Shown: one piece after another, positions 10,315 through 20,369 of the stretch
How the letters are laid out: the number at the start of each line of letters is the position of its first letter
Numbering within the stretch: the first letter of the stretch is position 1
Assembly (NCBI GenBank): GCA_001600355.1
Contig: BCJU01000002.1
Coordinates: forward strand, 3,596,001-3,660,000
Direction: 5' to 3'
Source: Meira nashicola
Taxonomy: Eukaryota > Basidiomycota > Exobasidiomycetes > Exobasidiales > Brachybasidiaceae
Length of the DNA stretch: 64,000 nt
Made by a program: the position numbers and the translations under genes
Notes under the pieces: generated by a model
Databases searched by the model: none
Seen by the model: only the letters and a program-made list of their open reading frames with translations
Told to the model about the DNA's origin: nothing

Positions 10315-13300
10315 TCATATCATCTCTTCATCCTTTTCTTCTGTCGTTTCGTGGTGCTCATCTCCACCCTGTTGCACCAAGTCCCAATAAGTCAAATGTC
10401 CCTCATCATCCAAGGTTGCGCATACGTCTTTGCGTTTATTGAGAGAAAGCTTCTGTGCATTCCCTCCCCCTCTTTCGGTAAGATTGATGGAGCGGTGAGG
10501 CTTGATTGATTGGGGAGAATGTTGGTCTCCTTTTGCCTTTGGTGAATTGAAGGTTAGCTCATTTAGATGTAAAGAAACAAGTACAGTCTCTTTGGTGTCT
10601 TCGCCTTGTTGAAGCAACAAAATTATCTCTTCTGCAGAGTAGAAGCCTAGATCCACTGCTTTGATCTTTTCACCGAGCGTGATATTGGCAATCAGCATAC
10701 TTTCTTCTGCTTGAGCTGGTACACTTCCGGCGGAAAGCGTGGTGACTATGATCGTGAGCGATACATGACCTTCATTTGTCTCTGTCACAAATGCAACCCT
10801 GCGATCAGAATGAGAAGCTGAAACGTATTGACGAATGAGCGGCGAGAGATTGGTAGGTGCAAGAATGCCTTGCAATGGTTTTGCACTAGATTGCAGGCCA
10901 TCATTACGTCCGTCAGCCATTGTTGAATCCGGTTCGAGAGAGAGTAAAGACTGCCACTTTTCTTTATCGCTAGAACTATTATGAGGAGACCAATTGGCGA
11001 ACGCATGGTAGAATAGCGGGGATGCTATGCTGATACATTCCACCAACACATCTTTCAAAGAGGGAAGGGAACGGACCGCCCTTTCCTCTCTTCTAGCAAG
11101 ACCATGAGCTGGTCCGATCTGCAAATTTGTTCCCTCACTCAATTTGGCAAAATCATTCGGGCTTGGCGTTTTCTTTCCCATCGTACAAAAAAGTTCTTCA
11201 GCTTTCGGCTCTTCTTTCAATGTCATGATTGTCTCTTCAATCTTTTCCTGTAATGTTGCATCTCGGTACCAGGGCTTTGCAGCATCAAACATTGCATCAT
11301 CCTTCTCGCTGTTGTCTCCAGGCAAAATGTCGACGGAATTTTTCGTCAGAATTTTTGGTGGAAGTGTTGCACGACTGCGACTTTCCTCCCCATCTTCTTC
11401 GTCATCATCTTCAACCTCATCTCCTCGAGTTTTAGCGTCCATGCTGATATTCAAAAGTGCTTCAATGGATCGATTATAAAAGCCTCTCTCGAAGAATTGC
11501 ACGAGGAGCATAGCATTATAAGGCAAATCGCCAAGTCCTGCTGCGGAAATTGCTTCAGGAATTGCTTTCGAATCACGCACTGCCTCCTGTCGTATACGCT
11601 CATACATCCAAAAGCGATAAAAGTGTGTCCAAGCTAGGTGTTCTTTGCCCAATAATCTTGTTAAGCGGACAGACTCTCTCGTCATAACTTTCAATTTTTC
11701 GAGCATTGTACGGATTGCATCTGTTTTATCAGAGTCAAACATGTAACCAAATTGCTCAGACCAGAGTGCACATCCCAACACTTCTTCAAAAACGAGAATC
11801 ATTCTTTGACATGCGGATGCTAATCGAGAAGCCATTGTTTCTATTGCATTCAAACTGGACAGCAAATCATTTCGCATCTTCTTGAGATTGTTTTCTGATA
11901 TTGTGTCGTTCCCTAGCAAAACCGACATCATCACATCATTTGCAAATCCGGTAGCCAATAGCATCAACAATTCAGAAGAAAGATGGGTCGCATATCTTTT
12001 GGCCGTTAATCGTGCTCGACGATTCCATACTTGAACACAATCAGCGTGCATGGTTTGATAGGTTGTACGCATTGTAACGATTGCATCGTAGCCATACGTC
12101 AGCAATTCGAAAGCAAAAGTGGATAAGTGCTGAAGCTGAAGCACCTTCTGAAAGCTCTTACTGGTTTTGTGCAAGTGTGTTTCCATTTGATCGAATTGGA
12201 TTTCCCTGCCTGCTTCTACTTCACGCACAATACAAACGTTGCCATCTTGAGGATTCAATCGAGATTCAATTAGATTGCCGCCTTCGCTCGCAAGGATTCG
12301 ACCGAGATACAGAGAACCTTCCAAAAAAATGTGTATAGATGAAGAGCTTCTTGCAATCAAGATGCTAACTGTATTTCCAACAGAGCTTGTGTTTAAAGAA
12401 CGAGGAAAATCGGATACGGTCTTGCCCAATCCACGTGGATCACTAGCAATTACCTCTTTTATCTTTTTGTCTTCTTCCAATTTTGGCTTGTGTGGATCTC
12501 GCATTGCTTGGAAGAGCCGTTGACGCTGCCTAGCTTTACTTTCTTGATCATCTCGAACTGTAGTAATTTCGCCCAACGGTTCCATAAGAGAGAGTACATG
12601 CTGAGCAGAACCAGTTGCAGGTTTGTAGGGCGAAGAATTTTTAGATGGTAACGCCTTCCACTCCATCGAAAGTATTTCTACAGAATCGCTGAATGGGATC
12701 GTCCGTATCTGTTGTCCATCTTGCAACGCATACAAACAGATGAATTGATGTTTCTGTTTAACTTGCATATCGCTACTCGATCTCCTTTGCACATTCACCG
12801 CCAAGCCTAGCACCAAACCATCTGGACTCCAGACCATAGTATCTACTGAAATTTCTTCATATTCAAACTGTGTTTGCTCAAATCGATCTGGCACAGTGAC
12901 AGTGACATCCCATATCCTTGCACCTTGTTCTCCAGCAATCGAAGACATTCGCCAAAGGCTTAAACGAAGGGTAGCGCATCTAGTCACTGATGGAGAATTT
13001 GTAGGGGTTTCTTGTGCAGGCTCTTTGATGCCTGCAGCGGCCAATGCCTTTGCTCTTTGTGCCATCCTCATCCTCATCAAAGCTGCACTTCGAGCTGCAC
13101 TCATACCTGCAGGTGGTGGAGGCAAGCCTGCGATGCCAGCATTCTGGGGATTTCCGGTAGGGGGCGTTGGTGCAGTGTTTATATCTCTGCTTACTATCGC
13201 CACAAGATCCATACATGGATTGACCGATTGTGAACAGAGTTGATGGGTATATTTTTGAGAAGAAGATGCGTTTGAGGAGGATGAATGCGATTCTGTTGGA

Positions 13301-13413
13301 TTTGGCGGCAGAATCGGTAGACTTACGGAAGAAAGTATTTCCGGCTGTCCATACTTTCCATTAGACTCCATCTCCAGCCTTTGTTGTTGGTCATGCTTTG
13401 CTTGTGTCGTCAT
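10315..13413 (-). CDS. APC4: Anaphase-promoting complex subunit 4 (probable)
   Basis: Probable scaffold subunit of the APC/C ubiquitin ligase that drives mitotic exit. I start at the ATG at 13413 (MTTQAKHDQQ, 1032 residues); an upstream in-frame ATG at 13530 would start inside the promoter shared with Ku80. The N-terminal half has WD40-like strands, including RIWDVTVTVPDRF and DTMVWSPDGLVLGLAV. The middle (about residues 440-650) is a long helical domain with the LLTGY/LLATGFAND pattern seen in the Apc4 long domain. An acidic stretch (VEDDDEEDGEESRS) interrupts the helical part. C-terminal beta-rich repeats close the fold and the tail is Asp/Glu-rich. Assignment rests on domain order and motif feel, as Apc4 is poorly conserved. 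Confidence 0.78.
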   Translation of the reverse strand: MTTQAKHDQQQRLEMESNGKYGQPEILSSVSLPILPPNPTESHSSSSNASSSQKYTHQLCSQSVNPCMDLVAIVSRDINTAPTPPTGNPQNAGIAGLPPPPAGMSAARSAALMRMRMAQRAKALAAAGIKEPAQETPTNSPSVTRCATLRLSLWRMSSIAGEQGARIWDVTVTVPDRFEQTQFEYEEISVDTMVWSPDGLVLGLAVNVQRRSSSDMQVKQKHQFICLYALQDGQQIRTIPFSDSVEILSMEWKALPSKNSSPYKPATGSAQHVLSLMEPLGEITTVRDDQESKARQRQRLFQAMRDPHKPKLEEDKKIKEVIASDPRGLGKTVSDFPRSLNTSSVGNTVSILIARSSSSIHIFLEGSLYLGRILASEGGNLIESRLNPQDGNVCIVREVEAGREIQFDQMETHLHKTSKSFQKVLQLQHLSTFAFELLTYGYDAIVTMRTTYQTMHADCVQVWNRRARLTAKRYATHLSSELLMLLATGFANDVMMSVLLGNDTISENNLKKMRNDLLSSLNAIETMASRLASACQRMILVFEEVLGCALWSEQFGYMFDSDKTDAIRTMLEKLKVMTRESVRLTRLLGKEHLAWTHFYRFWMYERIRQEAVRDSKAIPEAISAAGLGDLPYNAMLLVQFFERGFYNRSIEALLNISMDAKTRGDEVEDDDEEDGEESRSRATLPPKILTKNSVDILPGDNSEKDDAMFDAAKPWYRDATLQEKIEETIMTLKEEPKAEELFCTMGKKTPSPNDFAKLSEGTNLQIGPAHGLARREERAVRSLPSLKDVLVECISIASPLFYHAFANWSPHNSSSDKEKWQSLLSLEPDSTMADGRNDGLQSSAKPLQGILAPTNLSPLIRQYVSASHSDRRVAFVTETNEGHVSLTIIVTTLSAGSVPAQAEESMLIANITLGEKIKAVDLGFYSAEEIILLLQQGEDTKETVLVSLHLNELTFNSPKAKGDQHSPQSIKPHRSINLTERGGGNAQKLSLNKRKDVCATLDDEGHLTYWDLVQQGGDEHHETTEEKDEEMI

Positions 13414-13509
13414 CTCGACATATTTGTTGCTGATAGTGCAATGGAAGAAGAAAGTGTTGGTTCTAGCGGATAGTGCAAAAACGCGTTGCAAGTGCAGAGA
13501 ACAACACAC

Positions 13510-13515
13510 ACGCGT
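13510..13515. promoter_or_regulatory. MCB-like ACGCGT element between APC4 and KU80
   Basis: Palindromic ACGCGT lies about 100 bp from both start codons of the divergent APC4 (ATG 13413) and KU80 (ATG 13616) genes. It is the core bound by MBF in other fungi, which drives G1/S transcription. Function here is inferred from sequence and position only. Confidence 0.4.
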
Positions 13516-13615
13516 AAATTGAAAGGGCATGTGTCAGGATATAATCAATCTTTGTTCCACATCGCTCGTTGTCCGTCCATCTTGCCTCGATGAGGTTGAG
13601 GGAGAATTTCTCAAA

Positions 13616-16231
13616 ATGTCGCTTGCTAGGACGTTGACTTCATTTTGTATCGATATCTCCCCTTCTATGGGTGCAACAAGGGTAATTTCGGAAGAGATTG
13701 TCACTCGAGAAGAATTGGGAGGAAATGGTTTCAGAAATGCAGGTGATGCTGATGGCGGTTTGGCTCATGCTGTTGCAGCTCAAAGTGAACAAGCAGAAAT
13801 GCAATATAATAGCGGCATGCAAAATCAAATTCGCAAGAGAGAAATTTCAGATTTAGAGTGGACTATGGAATTTGTATCAAAAAAGGTACAAAACAGTATC
13901 CTCAGCGGATTAAAAACGGCGAAAGTTCATTTAGCATTATTTGGATCTTTGCGAACGAATAATACCCTTCTTAAGGGGAATGAAGATCTTCAAGGATATC
14001 TTGGAGTTGATGAAATCTTTCTTCCAGATCAACCTACTCTGCATACATTGGAGCTTGTTCGATGTTTGAGAGCGACAACGACACAAGAAGAACCATTTCC
14101 TGCCGATCCGATGGACGCTTTAGTCGCTGCAATAGCTTCGATCTGCGATAAAACTGTTAGTGGAACAACTGATACTTGGACTCGAACTATATACATTATT
14201 ACAAATGCAATGGGTGAAATGAATACGGATGGATTTGCTGACGTTCAAAATCGAATGATTAATCAAAAAATTAGCGTCAAGGTGATTGGGGTGGATTTCG
14301 ATGATGTAGAAATTGGATTTGAACAAGAAGATAAACCGAAAGTCAAGGCAAGAAATGAATCTTTTTGGCATGAATTTGTGAAAGATGTTCCGGGTTCAGG
14401 TGTTGCTTCGGCTGCTCGAGTGATAGCAGAAGCATCTTTACCTGCTGTGCATTTGCAAACCTCAGCGCCCTTTAATACAAGTCTCTCGTTTGGCGATCCT
14501 ACAATGCGAAGCGAGAGCGAAGAAGTGATGGACATTCCCGTCAAAGTATACAAAGCCACCACACAGGCTCGACCATTGTCACAGAAAAAGCTCAGCAAAG
14601 TAGCTCAAAATAGTGCAGCCGCTCGCTTTGAATCAGCACGTCAAGATACTGCCTCCAGCCAAATGCTACCAACCAGTACGCCAAATTATCGAAAGCGTCC
14701 TTCTGATGAGAGCGGGAATGATGTGACTTATGGCGTTCAGCTGACGAAAAAGTATTTCATTAAAGAAGATTTGGATAATGTAGAAGGTGGCATCAATGCT
14801 GCTGAACCTTTACCGGAAGGCGCTGAGATGACGTTTGATCGTGCATACAAGCTAGGTTCTACTTTGGTTGCCATTAATGATGATTTGGAGCGTAAGCAAG
14901 ATACGCGAACTGGTATTGAGATCATTCAGTTCAATCACAAGTCACTATATCACAGAAATTATCATATGGGTGAAACCTGGTTCGTGTTTGGTAGTGATGG
15001 AAATAGTAGAGCAGAATTGCAATTGTCAAGTTTCATTCATGCTATGTGGCAGCAAGAAAAGTATGCTGTTGTCCGATTTGTGAGAAGGGATGGCGGAGAG
15101 CCAAAGCTTGGCATTCTTGCGCCTCAAATTCGTCAAGATGAGCTCGGTTTTAATTTTGAATGTATGTTTCTTGTTGAAGCTCCTTTCCGTGAGGATTTGA
15201 AGAGGTTCACATTTCCTCCATTGGATCGTGTGATTAATCGAGATGGTCAGGAATTGAGGGAGCATAGCACATTGCCTTCTCATGAGATGCAAGAGAATAT
15301 GGATAACTTGATTGATTCAATGGATTTGATGGATGCAGCAGAGGATGAAGACGGCCAACCTATGCCATGGTTTCAATGTGATACAAGTTTCAACCCTGCA
15401 ATTCATACGATCAAAGATGCTGTATCGTGGAGAGTATTTCATCCAGACGATAAAGCGTTACCCAAACCTCATCAAGAAGTGACAAAGTACTTGACACCTC
15501 CCAAGAAAGTTGTTGAACGATCTACTCCTTTATTGGAAAAGTGTAGAGAATTATTTGATTTACAGTACGTTCCTACAACAGCTGCTCGTCGATTGGCTAA
15601 TAGACAAAACGAACAAAGAAGAGATGCAAATTTGTATGAAGATGGTGCACCGAAGGAGATTGATTTAGGCGGTGTGATGGATGAAGAATTAGCCGCAGAA
15701 GGTGGCCAAGCACAACAAAGCGATATCGGACCAGGAGAAATTGATGCAAGAGTGCATGTCAAGAATACCATTGGACAACAGACGGAGGTGGTAGATGAAG
15801 ATGATTTAGGACAAGGAAGTGAGAAATCTCAAGAGATTGTATTTGACGGTGAGAATCCGTTGGCAGGTTTCAAGAAGAAACTTGGCATTACGGCATATCA
15901 AGTGGAAGATGTGATGGATGCAATGTCTCGATTTATTGCAACAACTATTATGGATAGCTTTGGGTCTAACGATTACGCTCAAGCTAGGGATCTTTTGATT
16001 GCATTCCGTGAACAAGCGATCGAATATGAAGAGACGTTGAAATTTAACACATATTTGCGCAAATTAAAAAAGCGAGTCCTCGATACGAACGGTAAAGGTA
16101 GGAGCAGATCAGACTTTTGGGATAATTTTGTACGAGGTAGAGACGATATGAGCTTGATCAAGAATGACGAAGCGATGGGCGAAGAAACAGGTGTGAATGC
16201 CAAAGAAGCAAGCGAATTTATCAATTTGTAA
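13616..16231 (+). CDS. KU80: ATP-dependent DNA helicase II subunit 2 (Ku80)
   Basis: Large subunit of the Ku heterodimer that binds DNA double-strand ends in non-homologous end joining and protects telomeres. I start at 13616 (MSLARTLTSFCIDISPSMG), giving 871 residues, because the Ku80 von Willebrand A fold begins right there; the frame also has an upstream ATG at 13529. Domains in order: vWA (FCIDISPSMG to VIGVDF, about 1-230), Ku core beta-barrel (VQLTKKYF through GETWFVFG and FVRRDGGEPKLGILAPQI, about 370-560), Ku C-terminal arm, and a helical C-terminal region ending LIAFREQAIEYEETLKFNTYLRKLKK. Shares a short divergent promoter with APC4. Its stop lies about 20 bp from the stop of the convergent gene at 16254. 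Confidence 0.95.
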   Translation: MSLARTLTSFCIDISPSMGATRVISEEIVTREELGGNGFRNAGDADGGLAHAVAAQSEQAEMQYNSGMQNQIRKREISDLEWTMEFVSKKVQNSILSGLKTAKVHLALFGSLRTNNTLLKGNEDLQGYLGVDEIFLPDQPTLHTLELVRCLRATTTQEEPFPADPMDALVAAIASICDKTVSGTTDTWTRTIYIITNAMGEMNTDGFADVQNRMINQKISVKVIGVDFDDVEIGFEQEDKPKVKARNESFWHEFVKDVPGSGVASAARVIAEASLPAVHLQTSAPFNTSLSFGDPTMRSESEEVMDIPVKVYKATTQARPLSQKKLSKVAQNSAAARFESARQDTASSQMLPTSTPNYRKRPSDESGNDVTYGVQLTKKYFIKEDLDNVEGGINAAEPLPEGAEMTFDRAYKLGSTLVAINDDLERKQDTRTGIEIIQFNHKSLYHRNYHMGETWFVFGSDGNSRAELQLSSFIHAMWQQEKYAVVRFVRRDGGEPKLGILAPQIRQDELGFNFECMFLVEAPFREDLKRFTFPPLDRVINRDGQELREHSTLPSHEMQENMDNLIDSMDLMDAAEDEDGQPMPWFQCDTSFNPAIHTIKDAVSWRVFHPDDKALPKPHQEVTKYLTPPKKVVERSTPLLEKCRELFDLQYVPTTAARRLANRQNEQRRDANLYEDGAPKEIDLGGVMDEELAAEGGQAQQSDIGPGEIDARVHVKNTIGQQTEVVDEDDLGQGSEKSQEIVFDGENPLAGFKKKLGITAYQVEDVMDAMSRFIATTIMDSFGSNDYAQARDLLIAFREQAIEYEETLKFNTYLRKLKKRVLDTNGKGRSRSDFWDNFVRGRDDMSLIKNDEAMGEETGVNAKEASEFINL

Positions 16232-16253
16232 TATACACAAGTTTCTATTGTTT

Positions 16254-17207
16254 TTATTGTACATGAACAGTGTTACATAAGACCAGAATTGTGTGATCAT
16301 CGTCGGTGCGAATACGGACAAAGGATGGATTTTTGCCGTTGTGATCTTCCAAACACGGCTGAGATAATTGACGGAGGGATGCATCGTCTGTGTGGAATTT
16401 TGATGTTTCAGCTTTTTTGCAATCAGATTCATGACATATTTGTACATCTGAATCACTAGCGCTCCAATGCGGTATTCTCAACAAGAGATCTTTTTTTGAA
16501 GAATTTTGAAGTAAGATCTTTTGATCAATTTTTTCTATCGGCCAAAGTGCAACTATAGAAGCACAAGCGAATAACACAAAGCATAACATCAAACAAGTCC
16601 TTCGTAAACCTAATTGTTCGGCTCTTTTACGACCTTCGATAGAAGCAGAAGCGATGATAAATAGTACCATATTCCAATAAATAATCATTGGAGTTTTGAA
16701 AAGGTGTTGTAAAGAAGAAGAATTGCTTGTTGTCAAATCAGGATCGATGTCTAACGGCCAATAAAATTGGACGATTCTACGACCAGTTAAAGTCATACTT
16801 GCGTATTGTAATAATTCTGCATAGGTAAAATCAACCGTCCATTCTGGTGTAATTTGAATGGAAAGAGTTGGATTTTTCATCTTTGCAAATTGTAAGATTC
16901 GATCACGCTTTCTTATACGACCTTTGTGAGAATTTGTAGTGGTATTTTTTGTCGCCGTCACATTGTTGCTGGCAGATTGTATGCTTGATCTTCTACTAGT
17001 TGAAGTGCTGGCGAATGGACCATGATGTTCAGCAAGTAATCCTGGCGAAGACGTAGCATAAGAATTACCAAAAGTTGAATGCTGATTATCTTCTTCAATG
17101 CTTGGCGTTCGACTTAAAGCAAAAACATAAGCTCCACGACGAGAATTAGTCGTACTACCACCGGAAGGAGATCGATTCATGAAAACGTCTTCATACATTT
17201 TTGTCAT
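16254..17207 (-). CDS. Hypothetical protein with two membrane segments
   Basis: Not recognised. 317 residues. The first 130 are Ser/Thr/Asn-rich and look disordered. A compact region follows (LSIQITPEWTVDFTYAELLQYASMTLTGRRIVQFYWPLDID) that could be a small soluble fold. Two hydrophobic segments come next, at about residues 173-190 (MIIYWNMVLFIIASASIEG) and 205-222 (LMLCFVLFACASIVAL). A C-terminal part with several Cys and His residues ends the protein. Two close transmembrane helices with a short basic loop (GRKRAEQLGLRR) suggest a hairpin membrane protein. Alternative in-frame ATGs at codons 4 and 10 mean the start is not fixed. Confidence 0.7.
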   Translation of the reverse strand: MTKMYEDVFMNRSPSGGSTTNSRRGAYVFALSRTPSIEEDNQHSTFGNSYATSSPGLLAEHHGPFASTSTSRRSSIQSASNNVTATKNTTTNSHKGRIRKRDRILQFAKMKNPTLSIQITPEWTVDFTYAELLQYASMTLTGRRIVQFYWPLDIDPDLTTSNSSSLQHLFKTPMIIYWNMVLFIIASASIEGRKRAEQLGLRRTCLMLCFVLFACASIVALWPIEKIDQKILLQNSSKKDLLLRIPHWSASDSDVQICHESDCKKAETSKFHTDDASLRQLSQPCLEDHNGKNPSFVRIRTDDDHTILVLCNTVHVQ

Positions 17208-17527
17208 TTTTGAGATTTATTATCGAACCACCATTTTAGGATCATATAATGTAGTCGTGATTGAAAAGATTATGTGTGTCATCTTTTTGAATGTTGTTAG
17301 GAGCAGGAACAAGAAGAAATTCAAGCAAAAAAACGCACGTTCCTTTCTCCCCCACGTTGCTTTCCTCCTCAGCGGCGTCGTTTCTTTATTGTCTTCTTGG
17401 CGTGCGTGCGCGGTGCTACCTGTGGAATATATCTTCCCGCGCCTCTTTGTGTTGAGATTTTAGCGTGAATCAAATTTAAAACTTTCTTCCTTCGTTCAAA
17501 CATCCATATACATATTGGTAGAAGAAT

Positions 17528-18069
17528 ATGCTTGCACGAAACTGTAATCTCAGACAATTCAAACCAACCAACTTCAGTAGAACAACAACAACCTTTCAAG
17601 CTTTTCGCCTCATGTCATCTTTATCGACTGCCAAATTATCGGAAGAGGTATGCGAACCATGCCGAAAAACAACTCCAGTACTACCACCAAGCGAATATGA
17701 TGCATTCAAGAAAGAGTTACGACCGGGATGGGAAATTAAACCTTTTGTAGGAAGTGATAAACTTGATGTTTTACAAAAATCATTCACTTTTAAGAATTTT
17801 CGATATGCATTAGCGTTCACAAATGCCGTTGGAGCGATTGCTGAACAACAAAAACATCATCCTGAAATTGTCTTAGGATGGGGTCATGTGGAGATTGCAT
17901 GGTGGTCTCATGCTATTGGTGGTGTGAGTAGAATAAGGCAAGAGTTGAAGAGGAATGATTGCTAACATTTTTTTAATGTCGACAGCTGCATAAGAATGAC
18001 TTTGTTTGTGCTGCCAAGACGGATGAAGTTGCTGCTCAAGCTGAAGGACTAAAGAACACAGAAATATAA
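17528..18069 (+). CDS. Pterin-4a-carbinolamine dehydratase
   Basis: Dehydrates 4a-hydroxytetrahydrobiopterin and so recycles pterin cofactors. Two exons, 17528-17923 and 17986-18069, separated by a 62-nt phase-0 intron (GTGAGT, branch GCTAAC at 17961, CAG). Joined product is 159 residues. The core has GWEIKPFVGSDKLDVLQKSF, the dehydratase signature HHPEIVLGWGHVEIAWWSHAIGG, and, after the splice, LHKNDFVCAAKTDEVAAQ. The His-His-Pro triad and the last His are the usual active-site residues. The first 28 residues (MLARNCNLRQFKPTNFSR) look like a mitochondrial presequence, while an in-frame ATG at codon 29 (MSSLSTAKLSEE) would give a cytosolic form. Confidence 0.92.
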
Positions 18070-18332
18070 ACATGCTCATTCAAAAGGCTTTCTGTCTTTT
18101 GTTGCAGAGATTATGATTCACTACGAGAGAATTTTTTTCCACACAAAAAAACGCGCCGAGGGTGTAGCGCCCGCTTACGTGCAATAATACACTGCATGTT
18201 TAAATGTGGAGTTGTTTGCTCCAATTCAAATTGTAACTTTTACTTCCTACCAGACTACTTCTTTGAGGATATGCAACTTAGACCAAGGTTAATCGATAGG
18301 TAAAGATTGCATACAAGTGCAAATCTGTCAGT

Positions 18333-19933
18333 ATGACATCAACCACATCTCGAAAGAGATCCAATACTCCTCCTTCTTCCTCCAAGAGTACAACTGCTAA
18401 GCGTATGAAAGTAGAGCCATCTTCTTCATTAGCACCTATTGAAGTTTCTAGAACTTCTTTAGAATTTCCCGAATGGCCGGCTAGACAATCCGATATAGAC
18501 AAAGCGAGACAATTCATAGAAAAGGCAGCACGAGCGGCTAGTGATGAAAATAACAAGGAAAAGATTCTCTTGATACCGGACAAAGATGCGGACGGATTAT
18601 CGGCAGGATGTATAGTCAAACGTGCTTTAATTCATCTAGGCGCTAATCCCGATAATATCTTATTGCACCATATACCCGCTGGAAAAGCACCTTCTGCAGA
18701 TGAAGAATTGGAGTCGTATAATGCAAGATGGATCATCGTTTTGGATCAAGGTAGCGTACGCGGGCCAGCATTAGTACCGGGAGGTGAACTCGGATGGGAA
18801 TCTGACGATAAGAAAGCAGTTCGAACGATGGTCTTGGATCATCATCATGTCACAGATTTGGATCACGATTGTCCAACAGGAGCACTGCTACTTAACGCAA
18901 GTCATCATAAACCAGTTTGTACATCAGCACTATTGGCTTGGTGTGTCTGTAGACCTTTTTGGCCGGACGTTATGGGAGGTGGTGAAGAGATTGATTATTT
19001 GGCATTGATTGGTACATGCGGAGATTTGAGTATAAATGTTGCTTGGGATGCACCTTGGCCGGATTTTGAGCCAGAATTGAAAAGATGGGGCAAATCAAAG
19101 ATTGGTAAAGTGGTTGCAATGATCAACGCACCAAGAAGGACACCCTTGCATGATGCGTTTGTTTCCTGGAAAGCTCTCGATGTCAGTCAATCACCTTTGG
19201 ACGTCTTGGATGCGGAAAAGAATCCAAGTTTCGAACGTTTAAATGAAGCGAGAAGATTAGTAGCATCTGAAACGGAAAAGCAAACGCATACACCACCCAA
19301 ATTTAGTAAAGATTCAAGGGTTGCATTACTAACAATCTCGACGCCATATCAAGTACATCCTTCCATTGCAACAAGATGGAGTGGAACACTAAAAGGTGCA
19401 AAACGCTTAGAGGTGGTCATGTGTGCGAATACTGGATTTGGTGCGATTTATGACGAGAATGCAAAGACTAAAGTGGATGAAGATGGAGAGGTTGTGACAA
19501 GCATCAAAACTGAAGAGAAATCAGATGAAGTACAGAAGGAACGATATGTACACTTTAGCTGTAGGATTGCCAATGCTGCCAAAGTAAGAGGCGAAAATCC
19601 AAATATCATTGAATTATTGAATGATTATGCAGCTCGTGATCCGACTTTCCTTACCGATCTACGTGAATCAGGTCAAGGATCTTTTGCCAGAGGACATCGT
19701 GAAGCTTCAGGAGGGGTGAGTAATTTATATGTTTGTAGAGATATTTTTTTAGCTACTGACCAATTTCAAACCATTTGCAGATCCTCTCTCCTCCTTTTTG
19801 GCGTAGATTCGTTGATATAATGCAAATAGGAGTCAAACCTACTCCTCCTCCTGATAGTATTGGAAAAAGCCCAAAAAAGCAACAATTACCACCACAAAAT
19901 AATAAGCTCACCAATTATTTCACCAAAGCATAG
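18333..19933 (+). CDS. DHH-family phosphoesterase, RecJ-like, with PIP-box-like tail
   Basis: Member of the DHH phosphoesterase superfamily (RecJ nucleases, Cdc45, polyphosphatases). Two exons, 18333-19715 and 19781-19933, with a 65-nt phase-0 intron (GTGAG donor, CTGAC branch, TTGCAG acceptor), giving 511 residues. Metal-binding motifs are intact: DKDADG (83-88), VLDQG, DHHHV (D169-H172) and GTCGD. This argues for catalytic activity, unlike Cdc45. The N-terminus is Lys/Arg/Ser-rich with KRMKVEP, a possible nuclear signal. The second exon ends with NNKLTNYFTKA, which resembles a PCNA-interacting (PIP) box with Asn in the Gln position. The substrate is unknown; a nuclear single-strand exonuclease is a reasonable guess. 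Confidence 0.85.
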
Positions 19934-20369
19934 ATGGCTGTATTTTATTTATTTATTAAAGCATTTAAAGCTTTCTAGAATGTCTGTTTATGCACGCATG
20001 CATGATTTAGCTTTATCCAAGGGACATTTTACCCTACGTTTTATGACTTGCTAATGATGATTATGTCACCCAGGCACTCAACGCGTCTATTGTTGATAAA
20101 AATTTCGTGGAATGTGGCAAGATTTTCCTATGTTGTTCAAGCACATTTGCCGTGTAAAGTTTCTTAAAAAAATCCTCCGCCTTCCGTACGCGGTCCAGGC
20201 TCCGTCACTCAAAAATAAAAATAAAAAACGTTTCGGTCAAAGAGAGCCGTTTATAGATTCGGAAGACGACATTAACTTCTTTTCACACCATCATTACCTC
20301 CCTCCCTCACAATTTCACATTACCACAAACGCCTTCATTTGGTGTTTTGAGAGATAATATTTTTCCAAA
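19934..20369. other. Intergenic region upstream of fatty acid 2-hydroxylase
   Basis: No gene seen. Contains ACGCGT at 20081-20086, an A-rich run near 20215-20230 and a pyrimidine-rich stretch before the Scs7-like ATG, consistent with the 3' flank of the DHH gene and the hydroxylase promoter. Confidence 0.5.
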
